From NCBI RefSeq assembly GCF_000472865.1, contig NZ_AXAP01000019.1, forward strand, positions 1 through 47,969: a DNA stretch of 47,969 nucleotides. The letters are read 5' to 3'. A program made the position numbers and the translations under genes. How positions within the stretch are numbered: position 1 is the first letter of the stretch; the number at the start of each line of letters is the position of its first letter. The stretch is from Bradyrhizobium elkanii WSM2783 (lineage in GTDB: Bacteria; Pseudomonadota; Alphaproteobacteria; Rhizobiales; Xanthobacteraceae). Below, piece by piece: positions 8,753-17,473 of the stretch. A model generated the notes under the pieces. The model saw only the letters and a program-made list of their open reading frames with translations, was not told the origin of the DNA and searched no databases.

Positions 8753-11284
8753 ATGCGGCGGATCAGGCGGAATCTTCGCGCGGTCGGCCTCGAACCAATC
8801 GCCGCTGGGCTAGAGGTTGGGCTGAGCGACAAGGTCACCACCACGCCGCTGCTTGTTCAGGACGGCTTCGGCTATGGCGGCGCAGAGCTTCCGGCCGATG
8901 GTCTCAGTTATTGCGGGCCGACCGCCGCTGCGATGTCATTGCTTTGGCTAGGCAAGAACGGCTGGAGCCAGATCGGCCCCGCCGCCCCGGCGCAGTCCGA
9001 TGCGCTCGACCTCGACCTCCTGCTCGCGGGCCTGGCTGATACCTCCGCCTTGGGCGGCACATACAGCGACAACCTCCAGAATGCGGTTGCGGCCTACCTT
9101 AACGCTGGCGGGATTCCGTCGAGCGCATTCACCTATCCGTCCGGGACCAATCAGCCGTCCGTCGACCTCATCGCCCAACTCAACCAGAGCCAGACCGTCG
9201 TGACCCTGCTGCTGGGCTGGTACACGCCGGTCAGCGCCGGCAGCAGTACATATCAGCGTGTCGGCGGCCATTTCGTTGCCATTCTCGGGCAGCAACAGCC
9301 CAATCCGGAGGATCTCATCATCGGCAATCCGTGTCCGAGCTCTCTCGAATCGGTGCCGGACCTACCTGCATTCGCCCTCCAGACGCTCCCGACCTCGAAT
9401 TTCACCGGCACGAGCGCGGACCTCCCCGCTCCACCTACCTCAGGCACGTTTTATCTCCAATTTCCGGACGTAACCTGGTCCGGCTCGACGCAGGCTGTCA
9501 CGCCGGTGCTGGAGACTGTCTTTGCGCTGACCGTCGCCATGTCCGAGCAGTCCCGCAACGGGCCCACCCCCGCGTCGTGGAGCTTGGACACCGCGCAGAC
9601 CATCGACACCAATGGCGCGCCTTTCAGAGTCCTCGCACCGCTCGCCGGCGCCGGCGGCCTCATCAAGCAGGGGGACGGCGCCCTCACGCTGTGCGCGTCC
9701 AACGCCACCACAGGTCCGAATCAGATCGCCGGAGGCTCGCTCGCATCGGCTGAGATCTCAGGCGCGTTCGGCGCTGGCAGCATCGCCATGAGCGGCGGGG
9801 CGCTCGTGGCCGATCCTGGCGGGTCAGGAGCCGAGGTCGCACTGGCCGTGGCGGGCGGCCAGAACGCCCAGTTCTCATTCAGCGGCTCAACCGTGCTCCA
9901 GCTTGTAATCGGCGAGAATGCAGGCCTCGCCGTGACGCTCGGTGGCCCAGCGTCCACGGGTGGTCCGGGGCTCGCGCAGGCCGGTTGCGGCGCGCTCATG
10001 ATTTCCGTCGATGCCGGCGCCGCCGCGCTTGGCGCGGCCTGCACGTTGTCGGTCCCTGCCGGAATCGGAAACCTCGCGTCGTCCCCGATCATCGCGCCGT
10101 CGATTGTCGCGCAAAGTCCCCAGTCGGCCGGCGCCGTCGATTTCCTCACCTACGGCGAGAGCGGCTTTGTCCTTCCGAGCTACACGTCCTCGACCCAGAC
10201 AATCATCAACGCCGCTTCCGCGTCGGACGTCTATTCTGTCGATGACGCGCAGACCCTCGAAGCCGAAGCGATAGCTTCCGTCTTCGCGCTGAAAGCAGGG
10301 CAATTTGAAGTCGGCGCGGCGGGCGCGAATGCTGTCTTGAAGGTCGGCCCCCAGCAGGCCGGCCAGACGGCCGGCGTGATCCTCAACGGAGCCACCCTTA
10401 CGGGCTTCGAGCTTGTTCTCGGCGCGTCGGATGCGGCCGTTTATGCGAGCGGAAGCGCTCTCGTGGAAGCTGTGATCTCCGGCTCGGGTCAACTGAACTT
10501 CTTCGGCCCCGGTACGCTCCGTCTCACGGGCGCGAATGTATGGACCGGCGGCGTCCTTGTCCTGTCCGGCACCCTCGGGGTGAACAACCTCGCCGGGTCG
10601 GGAACGGGGACCGGGCAGGTGGCGGTCCAGGGCGCCGGAATTCTGAGCCTCGAGGGGACTGTCTCCGGAGCAATCTCCGCCGAGGACGGCGCAACCGTCA
10701 TCCTGCAATCCGGAACGGCGGCGAGCAGTCTCAATGTCGACGCCCAATCAACCCTTGCAGGCGTAGGTCATGTCGCCGGCTCCGCGACTATCGACGGCCA
10801 AATCCTCGCCGGATCGTCGCCCGGGTCGGTCGAGTTTCAAGGCGCCGTCACCATGACCGGAACGACGATCTTTGCTTGGACGCTGTTCGACCTTGAGGAC
10901 GACTCGACCGTCGGGCAAGATCCTCAATGGAACTCTCTCACCTTCACCGGCGTCGGCAATACGCTGATCCTTGGCCAAAAAGACAATTGGGTCGCCGTCA
11001 TCCTCGACATGACCAAGCTCGGCTCCCGAGATCCGAACTCGGATCACGATTTCTGGACGTCGTCTCACACCTGGACGTTGTTCCACTCTGAAAACACCGC
11101 GTTCGACAGCATTTGGTACGGGCTTCTGCAGCCCCGATTCAAGGCGGGTTATTTCTTCCTGACGCACGACCCCAATTACCAATTCATGTATCTGACTTTC
11201 ACGCCCTCTGTCGTCGGTTGTTCAGAACTGCGAGGACCAGAGGGCGGGTATGTTCGGCCGGCGAAATCAAATTGCCGTGGCTGA
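8753..11284 (+). CDS. C39-like cysteine peptidase head fused to autotransporter-type repeat region, no barrel
   Basis: The 843-aa protein has two parts. The first ~210 residues resemble a papain-like C39 fold: YCGPTAAAMS with Cys54, GGHFVAILG with His173, and IGNP near 188 as the third position. From about 300 on, glycine/alanine-rich beta-strand repeats of the passenger-associated type appear (GLIKQGDGALTL near 303; GTLRLTGANVWTGGVLVLSG near 585; VAGSATIDGQILAGSSPGSV near 680). There is no recognisable beta-barrel and no standard signal peptide after the basic start MRRIRRNLR. ATG 8753 is chosen over GTG 8714 since GGAGG stands 7 nt upstream. The role is unknown; a surface or exported protein is a guess. 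No neighbour suggests a partner. Confidence 0.7.
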   Translation: MRRIRRNLRAVGLEPIAAGLEVGLSDKVTTTPLLVQDGFGYGGAELPADGLSYCGPTAAAMSLLWLGKNGWSQIGPAAPAQSDALDLDLLLAGLADTSALGGTYSDNLQNAVAAYLNAGGIPSSAFTYPSGTNQPSVDLIAQLNQSQTVVTLLLGWYTPVSAGSSTYQRVGGHFVAILGQQQPNPEDLIIGNPCPSSLESVPDLPAFALQTLPTSNFTGTSADLPAPPTSGTFYLQFPDVTWSGSTQAVTPVLETVFALTVAMSEQSRNGPTPASWSLDTAQTIDTNGAPFRVLAPLAGAGGLIKQGDGALTLCASNATTGPNQIAGGSLASAEISGAFGAGSIAMSGGALVADPGGSGAEVALAVAGGQNAQFSFSGSTVLQLVIGENAGLAVTLGGPASTGGPGLAQAGCGALMISVDAGAAALGAACTLSVPAGIGNLASSPIIAPSIVAQSPQSAGAVDFLTYGESGFVLPSYTSSTQTIINAASASDVYSVDDAQTLEAEAIASVFALKAGQFEVGAAGANAVLKVGPQQAGQTAGVILNGATLTGFELVLGASDAAVYASGSALVEAVISGSGQLNFFGPGTLRLTGANVWTGGVLVLSGTLGVNNLAGSGTGTGQVAVQGAGILSLEGTVSGAISAEDGATVILQSGTAASSLNVDAQSTLAGVGHVAGSATIDGQILAGSSPGSVEFQGAVTMTGTTIFAWTLFDLEDDSTVGQDPQWNSLTFTGVGNTLILGQKDNWVAVILDMTKLGSRDPNSDHDFWTSSHTWTLFHSENTAFDSIWYGLLQPRFKAGYFFLTHDPNYQFMYLTFTPSVVGCSELRGPEGGYVRPAKSNCRG

Positions 11285-11388
11285 CATCCTGAAGCAGGCG
11301 ACCCGCGCCGCTTCCTATGTGGCCTCCCATGAAGACACTGCCAAGCATCGTCCGCCGTTCCGAGCCGCACATCAGCAAGCGATGCGTT

Positions 11389-11495
11389 CTAGAGCGTTTT
11401 CGAGCGAAGTGGACACCGGTTCGCGTGAAGAAAACGCGTCAAAACAAAAACCTAAAGCTTCGGTTCTGATTCCATCAGAACCGAAAAAGCTCTAG
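11389..11495. repeat. Bradyrhizobium-type dispersed palindromic repeat
   Basis: The 107-bp element begins CTAGAGC and ends GCTCTAG. It has one hairpin with GCGTTTTC/GAAAACGC arms around CGAAGTGGACACCGGTTCGC, and a second in which CGGTTCTGAT and ATCAGAACCG pair around TCC. I recognise this as a dispersed extragenic repeat that is common in Bradyrhizobium and relatives. It supports the taxonomic assignment; function (transcript end, nucleoid, or selfish) is not known from this sequence. The surrounding 11285-11920 shows no gene I can support. Confidence 0.75.
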
Positions 11496-11920
11496 GCTTA
11501 TTCGGAGATCGTATCTTAGCCGAAAGCTTCGGCTCGACGAAAAGCCAGCGGCCTGTGGCTCTGATACGCAAAGGTTAGCCACCTCGCGGCGGCAATGACC
11601 GGGCCCCATGCTGGGCTATGTACGAAGTCGCGAGAGAGTATCTACGGCGCTTCCGTGCGCGCCGCCGCTGAACGCGCGGCTCAGGTGCGCAACGAGACCG
11701 ATCGGCTTGCCTGTGATCTCTGGAACAAGCGTATGCTGACCTTTCAGGGCCCGCCAGCCCTCGCCGACGCTCGCCCAGGCCCTAAACGCCGGCTACGGTT
11801 CGCGTGGAGCACAGGAAACTAGCCTCAATGATTGATCTATTGCTCGAAGCCAAACCAGCAGCGGGAAGCCGCCTGCGGGGATAACCGCGGCGCAATGATT
11901 TATACGAGACGGTCGAGCTG

Positions 11921-12467
11921 TCACTTGCTTTTACCCGACCTTTTATCATTGCCCAAGACGTCACAATTGTTCGGTGGCTGCGCGTCAGCGAACCGATCAC
12001 CGAGCCAGCTGATAGCCTCGTGCGTACTCGCCTGCGCCGCTCGACCGTGGCCGATGTTAGGCAGAATCAGCATTGCGACCTTGCTGCCAGCGTTGCAGAG
12101 CTCCGCGGCATACGACCGTGTCGCCTCGGGGCTCACGATGGCATCCTTGTCGCCTTGCGCCAAAAAGACCGGAATTTCAGGCGGCAATGTCGTGGGCGTG
12201 TTCTTTGCAAGCAGGGACCGCCAGCGCTCGATCTCGGCAGGACCCTTCGTGGTCAGAAAGTACTGCTCAAGCGGCTTTTCAGTACGCTGACGAACGACAA
12301 GATCAAGCGGGCCTTCGATGCATTCGCGGGAGAGGCGGTCGATTGTAGGGGTGGCGCGTGGATCGAGGATTTTGTCGACCGGGGCGCCATAGACGCGCTG
12401 CCATGACCAGAGCGTCATAGCCGTGATGTTCTTGCCGCGCGCCGTGTCGATATTGTCGCGTTCGACC
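11921..12467 (-). pseudogene. alpha/beta hydrolase (secretory lipase-like), 5'-truncated
   Basis: Reading leftward from about 12467 the frame encodes the C-terminal ~180 residues of a lipase/esterase: ARGKNITAMTLWSWQRVYGAP, then FLAQGDKDAIVSPEATRSY (the acidic-residue region) and NIGHGRAAQ with the catalytic His. The nucleophile region and signal peptide are absent because the frame runs directly into transposase sequence of opposite orientation at about 12464. An insertion or deletion event therefore removed the 5' half. The internal ATG at 12418 gives a 165-aa product that would lack the active-site Ser. Confidence 0.7.
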
Positions 12468-12941
12468 GGCTCTATGCCTTCGTCATCGTCCGGCTAGACC
12501 GCAGGAGAGCCCATCTGGATCAACGTCACAGCGAACCCGACGGCCGAATGGGTGGCTCGTCAAATAACCGAAGCATTTCCTTTGGGATGAGGCTCCGCAC
12601 TACCTCATTCGCGATCGGGACCGGATCTACGGGAGCGCGGGCCGGCTTCGCTCCACGGCATCCGAGACAAGCCTACCGCACCAGCCTCACCCTGGCAGAA
12701 CGGCTTTGCCGGACGGCTGATCGGATCGATCCGGCGCGAGTGTGTGTGGACCACATCATTGTCTTGGGCGAAGTACATCTGCGCCGTATTCTGCAATCGT
12801 ACGCTCGCTGCTACAACGACATCAGAACGCATCGATCCTTGGATAAGGATGCGCCGGTCTCTGGCCAAATTCAGCGAATTGGAGGCCATCAAATCGCACG
12901 CCATCCTTGGCGGACTTCACCATCATTACGTCCGGGTTTGA
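12464..12941 (+). pseudogene. DDE/integrase-core transposase, truncated and multiply frameshifted
   Basis: Three frames are needed to follow one rve-type transposase: FDRLYAFVIVRLDRR at 12464, IWINVTANPTAEWVARQITEAFP from about 12518, WDEAPHYLIRDRDRIYG from about 12580, CVDHIIVLGEVHLRRILQSYARCYNDIRTHRSLDKDAPV around 12745-12860, and ILGGLHHHYVRV up to the TGA at 12939. The N-terminal half is missing. The start of the remnant coincides with the break in the hydrolase fragment, so this element or its decay explains that truncation. It cannot produce a working transposase. Confidence 0.8.
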
Positions 12942-13484
12942 GTTTTTCGATATAGACAGCCGTTTGGTCTGGCCCTGAACCGAAAGCACACTTTGCCGCG
13001 AGATGATCCGCTCTCAGAGGCAAACCTGACGTTTGCGGATAGGTTGCCGGCACAAAACATCCCAGATGCAGCGCCCGAGCTGCCATCATCGAGCGAACAC
13101 GATCGCAGAAAACCGTAGAACCGCGCAGGAAATCGCGGCCAAAAGTAGCGCCCGTGATGATACTCATCACTCATCGTGAATAATGAACCCCTACAATCGA
13201 TTGGCTTAGAGCCGACTGCGCGCACAATGAACTTTTCATTAGCGTGAAGTGCCCGATGACGTTGAATCGTTGCCGTAACCGTTGCATTGGTAGCCTTATG
13301 CATCTTTTGGGGCCATCTTCTTGAGCTTGAGGCGGCAAACTAGTCGCTAAGCAAATGTGGTCGTGGTCAGGCTCATCCGGCGAGCAAGACGGAAGAGGCT
13401 TGGCGTGGGCTGCATGGGGCAAGAGGGCGTAGCAGCGAAGCGGAGGTGACCTCGGAACAGTTCTACCTAAGTGCCTGAGTTTGC
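12942..13484. other. no gene recognised
   Basis: This 543-bp stretch between the transposase remnant and the tRNA fragment has open frames on the minus strand (for example 12926-13303), but none has recognisable domains, a ribosome-binding site or coding-like composition. I treat it as non-coding debris. Confidence 0.35.
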
Positions 13485-13517
13485 TGGCGCTCCCTAGGGG
13501 AATCGAACCCCTGTTTC
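13485..13517 (-). tRNA. tRNA-Glu 3'-end fragment (possible attachment-site remnant)
   Basis: Read leftward, these bases give the T-arm and acceptor end of a tRNA: AACAGGGGTTCGATTCCCCT (T stem 5 bp, loop TTCGATT), then AGGGAGC, G73 and an encoded CCA. The AACAGGGGTTCGA...CCCCTAGGG pattern with G73 is that of bacterial tRNA-Glu. The bases before it can form an arm with a CTC anticodon loop, but no matching 5' acceptor strand (GCTCCCT) follows at the right distance, only GCTCTGA. I therefore read it as the 3' end of a tRNA gene, as left behind at integration sites of mobile elements, not as a working tRNA. Confidence 0.6.
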
Positions 13518-13727
13518 AGCCTTGAGAGGGCTAAGGCTTATACTGGCTTGCTGCGACTGATCAGAGCGGGACGGCAAAAGCCGCCGATGGCATGGGCGCG
13601 ATGTCGTGAATCCGAAGAAGCTGAGGTCGCAGCCGTTCCAAGGATTGGATTGCAGTCCGAGTTAAACCCGAGCGCTGCGACAATTTGCGACAGTGCGGTA
13701 CCCAGGTTTTGTAATTCCTGCGTTCGC

Positions 13728-14801
13728 CTATCTGGTCGGCTCATCGCCTCGTGTTTTGTCGCGCCCATCTGCATGAACGTCCTGCACGTCTCGCCGCCGG
13801 CTACTGGCTAGCTCCGAAAGCTGGCTCTGCAGCTCATTCCGGCGAGTTTCGACAGCCGGCATGTCCTCGACGAATTGCCGAACTTGGCGAGCCAACTCGT
13901 GATCTGCTGCCACTTCAGAGCGCTGTAGCTCGGCGGCATAATCGAGATAGCGCCGCCTGATGGCGTCCTGACTTGACTTAATCAGTTCATCCCAGGCGTG
14001 TTTGGCAGTCCTGCTGCCTCTCACCTCCGACAGCACCTCCTTCCGGGCGAGCCGATCGACATCAGGCGTGATCTTTCGCTTGCGCATAGCGAGGACCGCC
14101 CCGCGGTCGGCCTTTCGAACCCGTCCGCGGGTTCGCCGCGGCGTCGCCTCCGCCGCGATCCCGCGAAGCCGGAGTTCGCCAGCAAACCGCTCCCGCCAGG
14201 CCTGAAGATCCGCCTTGCGCGGGTTGAGGCGCTTGCCGTCGTGGCCCAGCGATCGAACGGTCAAGTGCACATGGGGATGCTTGTCGTCGAGGTGCTGGAC
14301 GAAGACGTAGTCGTGATTGTAGCCAAATGTCTCGATCGCAAAAGCTCTCGCTGAATCCTTGACTGCGACTGCGTCGGTTCCCGCCGGCATCGACAAAATA
14401 ATGTTGATGGAAAGAGAGCTATCGCGGCGGCGCTTGTCGTCGAGGCCGGCATCATCCTCCCAGCGTTGCTGCAGATCTTTCAATCCAGAACGGCCCGCAA
14501 GGGTCACGCCCTGCTCTGATTCCGCATCGAGCTCGCCGTTTCGCGTGATGTAAGCCAGGTGCGACTTGAGATGCGCCACACTCTTGGTCCGACCGGTAAT
14601 CTTGACCATCACCTCCGGTGCTCGGCGTACGATACGTTCGAGCTTTGCACGCATCGCCTGCGTAAGGCGGGCAGGCGCGGCGGGATCGGGGACATCCCAC
14701 TCAGCACGTCGTGGGCGCCGATTGGGCGTTTCCCAGACATACGAGATCGGCGGAAGGTCGGAGGCCAGGTCGGTCGGCCGCGGCGAGTAGCGCCGGCTCA
14801 T
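13728..14801 (-). CDS. mobilization relaxase (VirD2/MobP-type)
   Basis: The 357-aa protein has an N-terminal relaxase domain with the metal-binding motif HLDDKHPHVHL (His170, Asp172, His175, His177, His179) and a likely nicking Tyr at 84 in HLAYITRNG. The rest is basic and helical (about 230-357), suited to coupling-protein or DNA contacts. Relaxases of this kind nick oriT, stay bound to the 5' end and pilot the strand through a type IV secretion channel. The start ATG overlaps the mobC stop as ATGA, so the two are translationally coupled. No coupling protein or channel genes are present in this window; transfer may need a helper or genes outside it. Confidence 0.88.
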   Translation of the reverse strand: MSRRYSPRPTDLASDLPPISYVWETPNRRPRRAEWDVPDPAAPARLTQAMRAKLERIVRRAPEVMVKITGRTKSVAHLKSHLAYITRNGELDAESEQGVTLAGRSGLKDLQQRWEDDAGLDDKRRRDSSLSINIILSMPAGTDAVAVKDSARAFAIETFGYNHDYVFVQHLDDKHPHVHLTVRSLGHDGKRLNPRKADLQAWRERFAGELRLRGIAAEATPRRTRGRVRKADRGAVLAMRKRKITPDVDRLARKEVLSEVRGSRTAKHAWDELIKSSQDAIRRRYLDYAAELQRSEVAADHELARQVRQFVEDMPAVETRRNELQSQLSELASSRRRDVQDVHADGRDKTRGDEPTR

Positions 14802-15316
14802 CGCCGTCTATCCCAATAATCGGCGTTGCCGTGCAGCGCGCTACGCAATTGCGCAAGCTCTTTTTCGATGACCAGTTTGGCCTCTTGAATTACGGATAGA
14901 TCGGGCTCAACCGCCCTGCCCCGCGGCACACTCGTGTTTGCGGCCCGCGCGATCTGGTTGATGTTGCCGCCGATCCGGTTGAGCTCGCGCACGATTGCGC
15001 GGAGCGCCTCATGCTCGTTCGGGGAATGCTGCACTGGCGACGACAACCGCGAGCGCACCAACGCAACAATCCAGCCGGTTCGCGTCATGCCACGCTGATG
15101 GGAGACCTCCGCCAGCTGACGCATCTCGCTCTCGCGAAACCGCACCGTCACCTTCTCCGGACGTCCGACCGGCAATGCTAAGATGCGCGGCGATGGCGCA
15201 GCCAGTGCATCAGCAATGAGACGCCGCAGCAGCGCGGATTTGCCGCCCCGGGTAGCTGCGAAAGCTGAGAACTCCGACGCAACCTGGTCGGAGACGCGAA
15301 GCGAGATCAGAGCCAT
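14798..15316 (-). CDS. mobC: MobC-like relaxosome accessory protein
   Basis: The 172-aa protein starts with a short DNA-binding region (MALISLRVSDQVASEFSAFAATRG), followed by RPEKVTVRFRESEMRQLAEVSHQRGMTRTGWIVALVRSRL-like ribbon-helix-helix sequence and the ELNRIGGNINQIARAAN motif near 125 that marks MobC/relaxosome accessory proteins. These bind oriT and help the relaxase melt the nick region. ATG 15316 is chosen over an upstream in-frame ATG at 15331 because MALISLRV fits the family start and the upstream extension lies against the oriT hairpin. It is directly followed by the relaxase with an ATGA overlap. Confidence 0.8.
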   Translation of the reverse strand: MALISLRVSDQVASEFSAFAATRGGKSALLRRLIADALAAPSPRILALPVGRPEKVTVRFRESEMRQLAEVSHQRGMTRTGWIVALVRSRLSSPVQHSPNEHEALRAIVRELNRIGGNINQIARAANTSVPRGRAVEPDLSVIQEAKLVIEKELAQLRSALHGNADYWDRRR

Positions 15317-15744
15317 GCACTCCAATCCCAATCGCGATGTAATACATCGCTGGCGCGAAGCCTATCCTGCACTAGAAAACGCGAATCCCTCCACCCCCTC
15401 CATATTGGTTCAAACCATCGAGCTCGGCAGTCAAGGCTCGGCGGCTGCCGCAGGTGCGATCCAACACAGTCGACGATCGATGAGGAAAGCTCTTTTGGGA
15501 ATGGCGCAGCCGTCGCCCTTAATGCTTGCCCTCCCCGAACACTGTGCGGGCGGATTCGCAACATTGGCACCGAATATGTGGACCGCGGCTTTCCAGCAGC
15601 CTCCGGCCTCTCTACAGCGCTGTGGGGGGCGCGTTCGGCCTCCGGCTGCTGCGCTAGCGCGCCATCCTTCGGATCGGAAATCCGCTCCGCCGGCGCACCA
15701 ACTGGAGCAGTGCTTCCGAGGAGGCTGTCTAAGAGCAGCTTCAT
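15307..15744 (-). CDS. hypothetical ORF after parB, doubtful
   Basis: A 145-aa frame starts with ATGA overlapping the parB stop, as expected for a third gene of the parAB operon. Its first ~45 residues (MKLLLDSLLGSTAPVGAP...) could be real, but the 3' half runs through the oriT hairpin and nick core and into the mobC start. No domain is recognised. A short peptide or plain non-coding DNA is as likely. Confidence 0.22.
   Translation of the reverse strand: MKLLLDSLLGSTAPVGAPAERISDPKDGALAQQPEAERAPHSAVERPEAAGKPRSTYSVPMLRIRPHSVRGGQALRATAAPFPKELSSSIVDCVGSHLRQPPSLDCRARWFEPIWRGWRDSRFLVQDRLRASDVLHRDWDWSAWL
15330..15375 (+). promoter_or_regulatory. oriT: candidate oriT with IncP-type nick core
   Basis: GCCTATCCTGC at 15360-15370 contains the ATCCTG/C core used by RP4- and Ti-type relaxases, with the nick predicted between G15369 and C15370. 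A perfect 7-bp inverted repeat (GCGATGT at 15334-15340, ACATCGC at 15344-15350) lies 13 bp 5' of the core, the usual oriT layout. The site is 14-50 bp upstream of mobC and the relaxase. If correct, strand transfer would lead into parB-parA and carry the mob genes last. Assignment rests on motif and place only. Confidence 0.7.
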
Positions 15745-16722
15745 GCCGATAGGATCTCTTCGATTGTGATGGTCGATGCTGGAACCTCTTCCGCTACTTC
15801 TGCGCCATCGATCAGCAGCACGGCATGGCGTGAGCCTTGAGACGCGAGCCGATCGACCAGAAGACAGCCCCTGCGATCTTGGTGACGTACTCTTATCGTC
15901 AGTGATGTGCCCATTCGCTCGCTCCGATCGACCGAAGAGTTGGGGAGCTTTCCCGCGGCAGCCGCCTCACGGCCTCTCTCTCTGGGTTGCGATGCCACTT
16001 GCGGTGCGACCGGGCCTCGTAGTGGTTGAGCTCCAGGAGCCCCTTCGTGATCAGCAGAGGAACCGCGGACTTTCGTGCGAACTTCGCGGGCCAGTTGGCG
16101 GGCGTGTGCGTCGGTGAAGCTTTCCTGTGCTGCGCATAAGGCCTCGACCGCGTTGGGCTGCTCACGCCAGGCTTGGTAGAGTTCATACACAGCACGGATT
16201 GATGAGCCGGCAAGCTTCGACCGAAGGAACTCCGGCATATTCTGAACCGACGCGTAGCGAGACACCCAGTCCCTGGGCTTACCGAGCTTGCGCGAGATGT
16301 CAGCTTGGTTGTCACCCTGCTCCAAGCGGTCCGCGATGAACGCCGCTATTTCTGGGGCATTGAGGTCATCGCGCTGGATATTCTCGATCATCTGGAGATA
16401 ACGATCCGCAGAACCAGCGGCATGAACGAAAGCCGGCATGTCACGGAGCCCGGCGCGCTTGGCAGCACGATACCGCCTTGCTCCCATGACGATCACATAC
16501 CGGCCTTCGTCAGTCGCTTGCCGCAGCACGATCGGTTGCAGCACGCCATGCTGACGGACCGATTCCGCAAGCTCCTCGAGCTTTTTGTTCGTCGAAGCTG
16601 CGACGGGGCTGGTCCGGATCTTCGTCAATACGGTCGATAGAGATGCAAGTCGGTTGCCCGATTGTGGCGGCACCATCTTCCGCGGCGGCGATGAGCTGCT
16701 TAAAGCTGAGATCAAGCGCCAT
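15741..16722 (-). pseudogene. parB: plasmid partition protein ParB, frameshifted in an A5 run
   Basis: The N-terminus MALDLSFKQLIAAAEDG...IDRIDEDPDQPRRSFDEQK reads from ATG 16722 in one frame. The rest (KLEELAESVRQHGVLQPIVLRQ, GARRYRAAKRAG, the HTH near ADISRKLGKPRDWVSRY) reads in another. They join perfectly if one A is removed from the A5 run at 16582-16586. ParB binds a centromere and stimulates the ParA ATPase. The start overlaps the end of parA by 11 bp. As written the gene makes only a ~65-aa N-terminal fragment, unless ribosomal slippage or an internal start rescues it; a sequencing error is the other explanation. Confidence 0.8.
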
Positions 16723-17473
16723 GTGCCGACTCGTCCATCTGCGCGACGATCTTGGCGAGAACATCCCGGATTTCCCGACCAGCCTCCTGCGCAGAGCGGT
16801 GCTTCAGCTTCCAGACCGGCAGGCGTTCCGCGACGGCTTCAGCGTAGCCGTCCCTAGCAACGATCTGGCCCGGGAACACATATTTGCCAGCCTCGCGCAA
16901 GAGTTGCTCAAGATGAGTCCTTTGACGAGGCGACTTCGTGTTGAAGTTCGAAGGCAGCAACCCGAGGAACTTCGTATCCTGGCGGCCATAGCGCCTCTGC
17001 ACGCCGATCACGGTTTGCATCAGACCTTTGACGCCCCTGATCGAATAGTCCTCGAGATAAATCGGGGCTAGCACATGCGAGGCCGCAACCAAGCAACCGA
17101 CACTGCGAAGTCCAAGTGATGGCGGCGTATCGATGACGCAGGCATCGAACTGATCCGAGGCGATAGCGAGGTTCTCTTGCAGAGTCGTTATGGCGACCGC
17201 GTTGCTGCGATCGAGATCGGTCAGTGAGCTATCGGCCGGCGCGAGCGTTAGGCCTTCGTCGTCTCGAGGTACGACCCGTATCCCCGGCCTGAACAAATCC
17301 GTGGCTAACGTTGAACCGGCGTAGTGCCTCAGCGTATCCGACGCATTGCTCTGCGCATCGACGTCGATCACGAGAACGCGGAGCTTCGTTTCCGCCATGA
17401 ACCAAGCCAAATGCACAGCAAGTGTCGTCTTGCCGACCCCGCCCTTTTGATTGTTGATGACAATGGTCTTCAT
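16712..17473 (-). CDS. parA: ParA-type partition ATPase
   Basis: The 253-aa protein is a short (type Ib-like or Soj-like) deviant Walker ATPase. The Walker A is NNQKGGVGKTT at residues 7-17, the A' region VIDVDAQ near 36-43, and the Walker B region CVIDTPPS near 113. It has no N-terminal DNA-binding domain. It positions plasmid copies together with ParB, whose gene overlaps its 3' end. ATG 17473 fits the family start; a longer in-frame extension to 17596 has no similarity. This is a second partition ATPase besides RepA, suggesting that this block came from another plasmid. Confidence 0.87.
   Translation of the reverse strand: MKTIVINNQKGGVGKTTLAVHLAWFMAETKLRVLVIDVDAQSNASDTLRHYAGSTLATDLFRPGIRVVPRDDEGLTLAPADSSLTDLDRSNAVAITTLQENLAIASDQFDACVIDTPPSLGLRSVGCLVAASHVLAPIYLEDYSIRGVKGLMQTVIGVQRRYGRQDTKFLGLLPSNFNTKSPRQRTHLEQLLREAGKYVFPGQIVARDGYAEAVAERLPVWKLKHRSAQEAGREIRDVLAKIVAQMDESAHGA

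Noticed and set aside
9887..10747. 286-aa leftward frame within the repeat protein gene
   Set aside because: Arises from the repetitive GC-rich coding strand; no similarity or start signal.
13485..13575. Complete functional tRNA-Glu(CTC) gene
   Set aside because: The 3' half is good but the 5' acceptor strand does not pair and the D-arm is not recognisable.
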